Below are positions 34,431 through 42,986 of a stretch of 64,000 bases of DNA, piece by piece (position 1 is the stretch's first letter; every line of letters begins with the position of its first letter). This DNA comes from Streptomyces sp. ISL-10. Its GTDB lineage: Bacteria; Actinomycetota; Actinomycetes; Streptomycetales; Streptomycetaceae. A program made the position numbers and the translations under genes. The notes under the pieces are model-generated. The model saw nothing but the letters and a program-made list of their open reading frames with translations, did not search any database and was not told the DNA's origin. Where the stretch lies: assembly GCF_018614575.1 (NCBI RefSeq), contig NZ_JAGGOJ010000021.1, forward strand, positions 62,001 through 126,000, written 5' to 3'.

Positions 34431-36710
34431 GTGTCGAGCGCAGCCGAGCAGGAGACGGTGGACGAAGGAGTGCGGGGGGCGTCGCCGAGAGCGCCGTCGG
34501 CGGCGGGCACGCAGGGCCGCCGTCCGGCGGTGCGTGCCGCGCCCGCGTGGCCGGGGACGCCGACCCCGCTGGGGGCGCGCTACCGCGTGGGGCCCGACGG
34601 TGTCGCGGGGACCAACTTCGCGCTGTGGGCGGGCGGGGCCGAGGCGGTCGAGCTGTGCCTGTTCGACGGCCTCGGCCCCTCGGCCGCCGAGACGCGGGTG
34701 CCGCTGACCGAGCTGACGCACGAGATCTGGCACGGCTTCGTGCCGGGCGCGGGGCCCGGCACGCGTTACGGCTACCGGGTGCACGGCCGCTGGGACCCGT
34801 GGACCGGAGCACGCTGGAATCCCGCGAAGCTGCTGCTCGATCCGTACGCCCGTGCGGTGGACGGGGACTACGCCGACCTCGGACTGCCGCCCGAGGTGTA
34901 CGGGCACGTCCGGGACTGGCCGCAGCAGCATGTCGCCGACACGGTGCGCGACGACCGCGATTCGGCGCCGTTCGTACCCAAGGGCGTCGTGGTCCACGAC
35001 GACGCCGACGGCGACGAGTGGATGGACGACCGCAGGCCGAAGACCCCGTGGGCGGACTCGGTCATCTACGAGGTGCACGTGCGTGGCTTCACCCGGCTGC
35101 ACCCCGGCATTCCCGAGGAGCTGCGGGGTACGTACGCGGGCCTCGCGCACCCCGCCGCGATCGAGCATCTCGTGGGGCTCGGGGTGACGGCGGTGGAGCT
35201 GCTGCCGGTGCATCAGTTCGCGCACGAGGACCACCTGCTGCGGCGGGGACTCGTCAACTACTGGGGCTACAACTCCATCGGCTACTTCGCCCCGCACGGC
35301 GCGTATGCGGCGTCCGGCACGGCCGGTCAGCAGGTCGGTGAGTTCAAGCGGATGGTGCGCGCCCTGCACGCCGCCGGGATCGAGGTCATTCTCGACGTGG
35401 TCTACAACCACACGGCGGAGGCGGGCGAGCTGGGGCCGATGCTGTCGCTGCGCGGCATCGACAACCGCGGCTACTACCGCCTCCAGGCGGACGCCCGGCG
35501 ATATGCGGACTACACCGGATGCGGCAACACCCTGCATGTGGTGCAGCCCCATGTGCTGCGGCTGATCACCGACTCGCTGCGGTACTGGGTCACCGAGATG
35601 GGCGTCGACGGCTTCCGCTTCGACCTGGCGGCGGCCCTCGCCCGCTCCATGCACGACGTCGACATGCTGTCCCCCTTCCTCGCCGTCATCGCCCAGGACC
35701 CGGTGCTACGGCGGGTGAAGCTGATCGCCGAGCCGTGGGACGTCGGCAACGGCGGCTATCAGGTGGGTGCCTTCCCCCCGCTGTGGACGGAGTGGAACGA
35801 CCGCTACCGCGATGCCGTGAGGGACTTCTGGCGCGGGACGCTGCCCGATGTGCGGGATCTCGGCTACCGGCTGTCCGGCTCCAGCGATCTGTACGCCTGG
35901 GGCGGCCGCCGCCCGTACGCGTCGATCAACTTCGTCACCGCGCACGACGGTTTCACCCTGCGCGACCTGGTCAGTTACGAGCACAAGCACAACGAGGCCA
36001 ACGGCGAGGGCAACCGGGACGGCACCAACGACAACCGCTCGTGGAACTGCGGCGCCGAGGGCGAGACGGACGACCCGGAGATCAACGCGCTGCGCCGCAG
36101 GCAGATGCGCAACCTGCTCACCACGCTGCTGCTGTCGACCGGGGTGCCGATGCTGGTGGCGGGCGACGAGATGGGCCGCACACAGGGCGGCAGCAACAAC
36201 GCCTACTGCCAGGACAACGAAGTCAGCTGGGTGGACTGGTCGCTGCCGGAGCAGGAGACCGGGCGCGGGCTGCTGGAGCTGACCCGGCGGCTGCTCGCGC
36301 TGCGCCACACCCATCCGGTGCTGCGCCGGCGCGCCTTCTTCTCGGGCCGGCCGCAGGCGCCGGACGGGCTGCGGGACCTGGCGTGGTTCACCCCGCAGGG
36401 CACGGAGATGAGCGAGGGCGACTGGTACGCGCCGTCCGCGACGCTCGCGCTCTACCTGTCCGGTCGCGACATCCCCGGGCGGGACGCGCGGGGGGCACAG
36501 GTGACGGACGACAGTTTCCTGACGATCCTGCACGCGGCGGCGGAGCCGGTGGACTTCCACCTGCCGGGGCCGCCGTGGGCCCAGGCGTACGAGCTGGTGG
36601 TGGACACCTCGCGGGAGGAGCAGGCGCAGGCGCCCGGGACGGTGCACGAGGGGGGTGCCGTGGTCCGGGTGCCCGCCCGCTGCGTACTGCTGCTGCGTGT
36701 GCGGACCTGA
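34431..36710 (+). CDS. glgX: Glycogen debranching enzyme GlgX
   Basis: A 759-residue GH13 isoamylase-type enzyme that removes alpha-1,6 branches from glycogen. An N-terminal CBM48 domain (TPLGARYRVGPDGVAGTNFALWA) precedes the catalytic barrel. Catalytic residues are D398 (DGFRFDLAA), E434 (LIAEPWD) and D506 (TAHDGFTLRDL). NYWGYNSIGYFAPHG and GGSNNAYCQDNEVSW are GlgX hallmarks. GTG at 34431 has GGGAGG at eight bases, and the product then begins VSSAAEQE as in other streptomycetes. The first ~45 residues are disordered. Glycogen phosphorylase is encoded 25 kb away in this window. Confidence 0.95.
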   Translation: MSSAAEQETVDEGVRGASPRAPSAAGTQGRRPAVRAAPAWPGTPTPLGARYRVGPDGVAGTNFALWAGGAEAVELCLFDGLGPSAAETRVPLTELTHEIWHGFVPGAGPGTRYGYRVHGRWDPWTGARWNPAKLLLDPYARAVDGDYADLGLPPEVYGHVRDWPQQHVADTVRDDRDSAPFVPKGVVVHDDADGDEWMDDRRPKTPWADSVIYEVHVRGFTRLHPGIPEELRGTYAGLAHPAAIEHLVGLGVTAVELLPVHQFAHEDHLLRRGLVNYWGYNSIGYFAPHGAYAASGTAGQQVGEFKRMVRALHAAGIEVILDVVYNHTAEAGELGPMLSLRGIDNRGYYRLQADARRYADYTGCGNTLHVVQPHVLRLITDSLRYWVTEMGVDGFRFDLAAALARSMHDVDMLSPFLAVIAQDPVLRRVKLIAEPWDVGNGGYQVGAFPPLWTEWNDRYRDAVRDFWRGTLPDVRDLGYRLSGSSDLYAWGGRRPYASINFVTAHDGFTLRDLVSYEHKHNEANGEGNRDGTNDNRSWNCGAEGETDDPEINALRRRQMRNLLTTLLLSTGVPMLVAGDEMGRTQGGSNNAYCQDNEVSWVDWSLPEQETGRGLLELTRRLLALRHTHPVLRRRAFFSGRPQAPDGLRDLAWFTPQGTEMSEGDWYAPSATLALYLSGRDIPGRDARGAQVTDDSFLTILHAAAEPVDFHLPGPPWAQAYELVVDTSREEQAQAPGTVHEGGAVVRVPARCVLLLRVRT

Positions 36711-36826
36711 CTACCGGCCTCGTACCCGCCGCATACCGGCCTTCGGGTGAACGTCTCCCGGGTGCTCCCCCGGTGGCCGGAAAACCACATGAGGGCTGTC
36801 AGTGGTGAACCGTAGGCTCGCACCTG

Positions 36827-38752
36827 ATGCCCACCTCACCCGTCGCCCCCGGTCCTTCGTCCGAGCGATCCGCCGTGCGCTCGCTGCTGCGGCTGTGGCC
36901 GTATGTGCGGCCCGTACGCACCCGCCTGTTCAGCGCGGCGTTCGTCGCGATTCTGGCCTCCTGTCTGAGCCTTGTCATCCCCCTGGTCCTCAAGTGGATC
37001 GTGGACGGCCCGGTGGCGGGCAGCGATCCGGGCGGGGTGTGGCTCGGGGCGCTGATGCTGCTGCTCCTCGGCGTCGCGGAGGCCGCGCTGTTCGGCTTCC
37101 GGCGGTGGCTGGTGGCCCGGCCGCTCGCCGGGGTGGAAGCGGCGATGCGCGCCGATCTCTTCCGGCATCTCCAGCGCCTGCCCGTCGCCTTCCACGACCG
37201 GTGGGCCTCGGGGCAGCTGCTCTCCCGGGGCACGACGGACCTGATGCTGCTGCGGATGTTCCTGGCCTTCCCGCTGACGTTCCTGCTCGTCAACGGGGCG
37301 ACGATCCTGGTCGGTTTCGTGCTCCTGCTGGACCAGGAGTGGATGCTCGGTCTGGTGCTGCTCGCGCCCGTGGTGCCGCTCGTCGTCGCGTGCAACCTCT
37401 TCCAGACGAGGTATTCGCTGGTCGCCCGCCGGGCGCAGGACCAGGTCGGCGACCTGACGACGGTCGTGGAGGAGAGCGTCCTCGGCATCCGTGTCGTCAA
37501 GGGCTTCGGCCGGCACCGCAGTCAGGCCGAGGCGTTCCGGGCGCTGTCGGACCGGCTGCGCGGCACGGAGCTGGGCAAGGCCCGGCTGCTCGGCGGCATC
37601 TGGGCGCTCATCACGGTCGTCCCGGAACTGGCGATCGGCGCGGCCCTCGTGCTGGGCACGGTCCAGGTCGCGGACGGCGGGCTGTCGGCGGGCACGCTGG
37701 TGGCCTTCCTGTCGACCGCGCTGGCGCTGCGCTGGCCGGTGGAGTCGATCGGCTTCCTGCTGGCGATGAGCCAGGAGGCGGCCACGGCGGCCGACCGGTA
37801 CTTCGAGGTGCTGGACACTCCCGAGGAGCGGGAGCCGGCCGACGACGCGCGGAGCCCCGCGTCCGGGGAGGGGGGACTGCGCTTCGAGGGCGTCGAGTTC
37901 CGCTACCCGGACGCCCCTGAGGACGTCGCCCCCGTCCTCGCCCGGGTGGACCTGCATGTGCGTCCAGGCGAGACGATGGCGCTCGTCGGCGGCACCGGCA
38001 GCGGCAAGACCACGCTCACGGCACTGGTGCCGCGGCTCTACGACGTCACCGCCGGACGCATCACGCTCGACGACCGGGACATCACCACGCTGCCCCGGGA
38101 ACGGCTGCGCGAGCTGGTGTCCGTGGCCTTCGAGGAGCCGACGCTGTTCTCGGCGAGCGTCGGGGAAAACGTGCTGATGGGCGCCCATGACGCGACGGAC
38201 GCCAACCTGCGGCGCTCCCTGGACATCGCACAGGCGGGCTTCGTCGACGACCTGCCGCACGGCGCCCGCACGCAAGTCGGCGAGCAGGGTCTGAGCCTGT
38301 CCGGCGGTCAGCGCCAGCGGCTGGCGCTGGCGCGCGCGGTCGTCGGGCGGCCCCGCTTCCTGGTGCTCGACGACCCCCTCTCGGCACTCGACGTGCACAC
38401 CGAGACGCTGGTGGAGGCGGCGCTGCGCCGCGTCCTTCAGGACACCACGGCCCTGGTGGTGGCGCACCGCCCGTCGACGGTCATGCTCGCCGACCGGGTG
38501 GCGCTGCTGTCCGGCGGCCGGATCGCGGCGGTGGGCACGCACCACGAACTGCTGCGGACCAACGCGGAGTACGCCTGGCTGATGTCGGGCACGGGGAGGT
38601 CCGACGGCGCGGAGGACGCGGAGGACGCGGAGGACGCAGGGGGCGCGAGGGACGCGGAGGACGCGGGGAAGCCGAACGCTCCGGAGACGACAGCCGGGGC
38701 GGGCGCACCGGCCCGGAGAAGCGCCGCAGGCGCGGAAGGGAGGGCCCGGTGA
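36827..38752 (+). CDS. ABC exporter half-transporter with degenerate ATP site
   Basis: A 641-residue protein with an N-terminal six-helix exporter domain (about residues 20-310) and a C-terminal ATPase. Walker A is GGTGSGKTT, signature LSLSGGQRQRLALARA, and the switch histidine VVAHRPST. Walker B ends LVLDDPLSALD: the catalytic glutamate after the Walker B aspartate is an aspartate. This asymmetry is usual in heterodimeric exporters such as TmrAB and BmrCD. The last 50 residues are acidic, with repeated EDAEDAEDA. The stop overlaps the GTG of the partner gene by four bases, so the two are coupled. Confidence 0.93.
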   Translation: MPTSPVAPGPSSERSAVRSLLRLWPYVRPVRTRLFSAAFVAILASCLSLVIPLVLKWIVDGPVAGSDPGGVWLGALMLLLLGVAEAALFGFRRWLVARPLAGVEAAMRADLFRHLQRLPVAFHDRWASGQLLSRGTTDLMLLRMFLAFPLTFLLVNGATILVGFVLLLDQEWMLGLVLLAPVVPLVVACNLFQTRYSLVARRAQDQVGDLTTVVEESVLGIRVVKGFGRHRSQAEAFRALSDRLRGTELGKARLLGGIWALITVVPELAIGAALVLGTVQVADGGLSAGTLVAFLSTALALRWPVESIGFLLAMSQEAATAADRYFEVLDTPEEREPADDARSPASGEGGLRFEGVEFRYPDAPEDVAPVLARVDLHVRPGETMALVGGTGSGKTTLTALVPRLYDVTAGRITLDDRDITTLPRERLRELVSVAFEEPTLFSASVGENVLMGAHDATDANLRRSLDIAQAGFVDDLPHGARTQVGEQGLSLSGGQRQRLALARAVVGRPRFLVLDDPLSALDVHTETLVEAALRRVLQDTTALVVAHRPSTVMLADRVALLSGGRIAAVGTHHELLRTNAEYAWLMSGTGRSDGAEDAEDAEDAGGARDAEDAGKPNAPETTAGAGAPARRSAAGAEGRAR

Positions 38753-40944
38753 CGACGGGTTCGACAACGGGCCCGACCGAGGACCCGGCGCCGGGCCCGG
38801 GCCCGACCCCGGCGACCGGTTCCGTGACCGGTCCGATGACCGACCCGGCGGCGGGCCCGGCGCACGCCCCACGGGTCGGCCCCGCCCAGCACCGGACGGC
38901 CGATCCCACAGCCGACCTGGCCGGGGACCCGGCCGCGGGGCCACCGCGCGACCCATCCGCCGGTCCCGCCCTGAGTCCGGTCGCTGGTCCGGCCGTGGGT
39001 CCGACCCTCGGCCGGACGGCCGATCCGGCGGCGCTCCCGGCGGGCGGGCCCGCCGACGGGGCCGCCCCGGGCGCCACCGCCGCCGGCAGCGGCGACGGCG
39101 CGGGGCGCGGCTCCGGGACCGACGGGAAGCCGGTGCGGCCCGTCAGGCTGGACGACCCCTTCGACCGGGACGCCCTGCCCGCGTCCAACGGCGCGACCGG
39201 GGCCCTGCTGCGTTCGCTGCTCGCGCCCCGCCGGGCGCGCGTGGTGCTCGCCGCGGTGCTTCTGCTGCTCCAGCAGGCGACCGTCCAGGCGGGTCCGCTG
39301 CTCGTCGCGTACGCCATCGACCACGGCGTGCCCGCCTTCAGGGCGGACGACCACGGACCGCTGATCGCTGTCGGCGCCGGATACGCACTGTGCGCGCTTG
39401 CGGCCGGCTTCCTCCAGTACGCCTTCATCCGCGCGTCCGCCCGTGTCAACCAGGACGTGCTGCTCGACCTGCGGGGCCGTATCTTCCGCCATGCCCAGGC
39501 GCTGAGCGTGGACTTCCACGAGCGCTACACCTCCGGCCGCCTGATCTCCCGGTCGACCACGGACGTCGAGTCCCTGCGGGAGCTGCTGAGCGAGGGGCTG
39601 CAGGAACTCATCGGCGTCGTTCTCGCGTTCGTCTTCATCTCGGCCATGCTGCTCTGGCTGGACGTGGGGCTCGGCGGGATCGCGGTGCTCTCGTTCGTGC
39701 CGCTGTACCTGCTGGTGCGGCTCTACCAGCGGCGTGCGAAGTCGGTGTTCATGGCGCGGTCGACGGCGATCGCCGCGGTCATCGTGAAGTTCGCCGAGAC
39801 GATGAACGGCATCCGTCCCGTGCGCGCCTTCCGCCGGGAGCGGGCCAACGACGACGCCTTCCGCGTGCTGAACGACCGCCATGCGCGCCGCAACGGCGAC
39901 GCCCTGCTGGAGGTGGCCCGCTATGTGGTCGGTTCGCGGCTCGTGGCCAACACGGCGGTGGCCGGGATCGTGCTGTGGGGCGCGTACCGGGTCGCGTCCG
40001 GGACGCTGGCGCTGGGTGTGCTGGCGGCGGCGGTGCTGTACCTGCGGCGGCTGTACGACCCGATCGACCGGCTCGGGATGTTTCTCAACTCCTACCAGTC
40101 GGCGGCCGCCTCACTGGAGAAGATCGCCGGGCTGCTGGCGCAGGTCCCGTCCGTGCCGGAGCCGGCGCGGCCGCGTGAGCTGCCGGTGCTCAAGGGCGGT
40201 CGTCCCGGCCGGGAGGTCGTCTTCGAGCGGGTCGGCTTCGGCTACCGCACGGGCGGTGAGGTGCTGCCGCCCTTCGATCTGACGATCCCGGCCGGGCAGA
40301 CGGTCGCCGTCGTCGGCTCGACGGGCGCGGGCAAGTCGACCCTGGCCAAGCTGCTGGCCCGGTTCTACGACCCGACGCACGGCCGGGTGCTCCTCGACGG
40401 GACGGATCTGCGGGACCTGGCCGTGCCGGAGCTGCGGCGCGGGGTGGTGATGGTGACACAGGAGGCGTTCCTTTTCTCCGGCACGGTCGCGGAGAACATC
40501 GCGATCGGCCGGCCCGACGCCGGCCGCGCGGAGATCGAGCAGGCGGCGAAGGCCATCGGGGCGCACGACTTCGTCGCCGCGCTGCCCGAGGGCTACGACA
40601 CCGATGTGCGCAAGCGGGGCGGGCGCATCTCCGCGGGTCAGCGCCAGTTGGTCGCTTTCGCACGTGCGCTGCTCGCCGACCCGGCGGTGCTGATCCTGGA
40701 CGAGGCGACGAGTTCGCTGGACATCCCCGGGGAGCGGGCGGTGCAGCGGGCGATGGCCACCGTGCTGGAGGGGCGTACGGCCGTGGTGATCGCGCACCGG
40801 CTGTCGACGGTGGAGATCGCGGACCGGGTGCTGGTGATGGAGCGGGGGCGGATCGTCGAGGACGGAGCGCCTGCCGAACTGATCTGCGGCGAGGGCCGTT
40901 TCGCGGGTCTGCACAAGGCGTGGCGCGAGAGTGTGGTCGGCTGA
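38749..40944 (+). CDS. ABC exporter half-transporter, catalytic partner
   Basis: A 731-residue exporter half. After an unusual N-terminal extension of about 130 residues, rich in Gly, Pro, Ala, Thr and Asp with repeated GP/DPA elements, the helices begin near residue 150 (VVLAAVLLLLQQATVQAGPLLV). The ATPase has Walker A GSTGAGKST, an altered signature ISAGQRQ in place of LSGGQ, Walker B LILDEATSSLD with its catalytic glutamate, and the switch VIAHRLST. It should pair with the preceding degenerate half to form one active and one inactive site. Substrate unknown; no regulator is adjacent. Confidence 0.92.
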   Translation: MTTGSTTGPTEDPAPGPGPTPATGSVTGPMTDPAAGPAHAPRVGPAQHRTADPTADLAGDPAAGPPRDPSAGPALSPVAGPAVGPTLGRTADPAALPAGGPADGAAPGATAAGSGDGAGRGSGTDGKPVRPVRLDDPFDRDALPASNGATGALLRSLLAPRRARVVLAAVLLLLQQATVQAGPLLVAYAIDHGVPAFRADDHGPLIAVGAGYALCALAAGFLQYAFIRASARVNQDVLLDLRGRIFRHAQALSVDFHERYTSGRLISRSTTDVESLRELLSEGLQELIGVVLAFVFISAMLLWLDVGLGGIAVLSFVPLYLLVRLYQRRAKSVFMARSTAIAAVIVKFAETMNGIRPVRAFRRERANDDAFRVLNDRHARRNGDALLEVARYVVGSRLVANTAVAGIVLWGAYRVASGTLALGVLAAAVLYLRRLYDPIDRLGMFLNSYQSAAASLEKIAGLLAQVPSVPEPARPRELPVLKGGRPGREVVFERVGFGYRTGGEVLPPFDLTIPAGQTVAVVGSTGAGKSTLAKLLARFYDPTHGRVLLDGTDLRDLAVPELRRGVVMVTQEAFLFSGTVAENIAIGRPDAGRAEIEQAAKAIGAHDFVAALPEGYDTDVRKRGGRISAGQRQLVAFARALLADPAVLILDEATSSLDIPGERAVQRAMATVLEGRTAVVIAHRLSTVEIADRVLVMERGRIVEDGAPAELICGEGRFAGLHKAWRESVVG

Positions 40945-40961
40945 CGCCGTGCCGGGAGAGC

Positions 40962-42689
40962 TCAGGCCCCGCCGCGCAGGAAGCGGCGCAGCTTCGTCAG
41001 CGGCCATGTGTTGATGACGTCGTCCTTGGTGAGCCAGCCGCGCTGTGCCGTGCCGACGCCGTAGCGCATGTAGGGCAGGTGCGTGGTGGAGTGCGCGTCG
41101 GAGTCGACCGCGAACTTCACCCCGTACCGCTTGGCGCGCAGGATCTCCTCGTCGCAGAGATCGAGCCGTTCCGGGTGTGAGTTGATCTCCAGGGCGGTGC
41201 CCGTTCGGGCGCAGGCTTCGAATACGGCGTCGAAGTCGGCGTCGATGCCGGGCCGTTTGCCGAGCAGCCGGGTGGTGGGGTGGCCGATGATGGCGACGTG
41301 CGGGTTCTCGCAGGCGCGCAGCAGCCGCCGGGTGAGCTCGCGGCGGTTCTGGTTGAAGTGCGAGTGGACCGAGGCCACGCACAGGTCGAACCCGGCCAGG
41401 AACTCGTCGGGCCAGTCCACTTCGCCCTCCGGCCCGATGTTGAGTTCGGTGCCGTGCAGCAGCCGCATCCCATGGTGCTTCCGGTCCAGTTCCCGTACGC
41501 GCTCGCGCTGCGCGAGCATCTTCTCGTCGGTCATCCGCTGCATGGCGAGGTTGGGGGCGTGGTCGGTGATCGCGAAGTAGGCGTAGCCGAGGTCCGCGGC
41601 GGCGGCGATCATGTCCTCCAGCGGGGCGAGTCCGTCGGTGAGGTCGGTGTGGGTGTGGAGGTCGCCCCGGATGTCGCGGTCGGTCAGCAGCTCGGGGAGT
41701 TCGTCGCGCAGTCCGGCCGCGATCTCTCCGCGGTCCTCGCGCAGGGGCGGTGGGATCCAGGGCAGGCCGAGCCGGGCGTAGATGTCCTCCTCGTTCTCCG
41801 AGGTGATCTTCTTGCCGCTCTTGGCGTGGAAGAGCCCGTACTCGGAGAGCTTGAGCTTGTGCCGCACCGCGATCTCGCGGGTGCGGATGTTGTGGGCCTT
41901 GGAGCCGGTGAAGTACTGCAGTCCCGCTCCCCATGAGTCGGGCGGCAGGACCCGCAGGTCGACCTGGAGTCCCTTGGTGGTCCGGACAGAGGTCTTCTTC
42001 TCCCCGCCGGCGATGACCTCGGCCGTGTGCGGCATGCGGCCGAAGGCCTCCATGAAGGGTGCCGACCGTTCGGCGGCCACCAGGATGTCGATGTCCCCGA
42101 TGGTCTCCTTCATACGGCGCAGCGACCCTGCGTAGGTGCACCCTGAGCAGCCGGTGACCGCGGACAGCTCGGCGACGATCTGTTCGGCGACGTCCATCGC
42201 GGCGTTGATCAGGATGCGGCCGCTCCGGCCGGCCTTCTGCATGAGTTCTATGCCGTGAAGGACGTTCTCCTCGGTCTTCTCGCCGAATCCGCGCAGGTCA
42301 CGCAGTCGCTCCTGGTGGATGGCCTCGAGTAGCTGGTCCACCGAGGAGATGTCCAGTTCCTCGTAGAGGACCATCGCCTTCTTGGGGCCGAGCGTGGGGA
42401 TGGTGATCAGCTCGCGCACCCCGGCCGGGATCGAGGCCCTGGCCTCCTCGACGGTGGAGACCTGACCGGTCCGGAGGTACTCGACGACCTTCTCGGCGAT
42501 CGACTTCCCCACGTTGGGGATCTCCTTCAGCCCTTGGATGTCGAGCTTCGAGATGTCGGCGGGGAAGCCTCCGATGGCACGGGCCGCCTTTTCGTAGGCA
42601 CGTGCCTTGAAGGCGTCGCCGCCGGTGATCGTGATGAGGTCGGCGTACTCCTGGAGCAGCGCCTCGACCTCCTCATTGGCCCTGGTCAT
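40962..42689 (-). CDS. polX: DNA polymerase X family protein with PHP domain (PolX)
   Basis: A 575-residue repair enzyme. Helix-hairpin-helix segments (EIPNVGKSIAEKVVEYL; ITIPTLGPKKAMVLYEEL) are followed by a polymerase-X palm with the metal aspartates in TIGDIDILVA and QVDLRVLPPDS. The C-terminal PHP domain, about residues 335-575, has GDLHTHTDLTDG, AITDHAPN, HGTELNIG and SVHSHF, the residues of a manganese-dependent 3'-5' exonuclease. Involved in base-excision or gap repair in bacteria. The ATG at 42689 gives MTRANEEVEALL, the usual start. Confidence 0.95.
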   Translation of the reverse strand: MTRANEEVEALLQEYADLITITGGDAFKARAYEKAARAIGGFPADISKLDIQGLKEIPNVGKSIAEKVVEYLRTGQVSTVEEARASIPAGVRELITIPTLGPKKAMVLYEELDISSVDQLLEAIHQERLRDLRGFGEKTEENVLHGIELMQKAGRSGRILINAAMDVAEQIVAELSAVTGCSGCTYAGSLRRMKETIGDIDILVAAERSAPFMEAFGRMPHTAEVIAGGEKKTSVRTTKGLQVDLRVLPPDSWGAGLQYFTGSKAHNIRTREIAVRHKLKLSEYGLFHAKSGKKITSENEEDIYARLGLPWIPPPLREDRGEIAAGLRDELPELLTDRDIRGDLHTHTDLTDGLAPLEDMIAAAADLGYAYFAITDHAPNLAMQRMTDEKMLAQRERVRELDRKHHGMRLLHGTELNIGPEGEVDWPDEFLAGFDLCVASVHSHFNQNRRELTRRLLRACENPHVAIIGHPTTRLLGKRPGIDADFDAVFEACARTGTALEINSHPERLDLCDEEILRAKRYGVKFAVDSDAHSTTHLPYMRYGVGTAQRGWLTKDDVINTWPLTKLRRFLRGGA

Positions 42690-42873
42690 ATCCGCCGGGT
42701 GCCCCCGGGGCCGACTGCCACGCATGGGCGATGACCCATCGAAACGTCCGCTTAACGAACACGACTTTTCGGGCAACGGACGATTTCTGGCCAACTCTTG
42801 ACGCGCCCCTGTCATAAAGCCCGCGCCAATGCCACTCTTCCCCCGTTCCGCGCGCACCGTGCCCGCCAGCTCA

Positions 42874-42939
42874 CTTCGCTCCGCCGGCTCTGTTTGCTCT
42901 GCCGGCACTCTTCGCTCCGCCAGCTCTGTTTGCTCTGCC
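42874..42939. repeat. 30-bp direct repeat upstream of the M4 protease gene
   Basis: A 30-base unit starting CTTCGCTCCGCC and ending GTTTGCTCTGCC occurs at 42874-42903 and 42910-42939 (36-bp period), differing by one base (G/A at unit position 13). It lies in the 297-bp gap between the divergent polX and M4 protease genes, so it may be promoter-associated. Confidence 0.85.
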
Positions 42940-42986
42940 CGGCCGCATACCCGGCGGCCGGTACCCCCCTCGCAAAAGGAGTCCGC

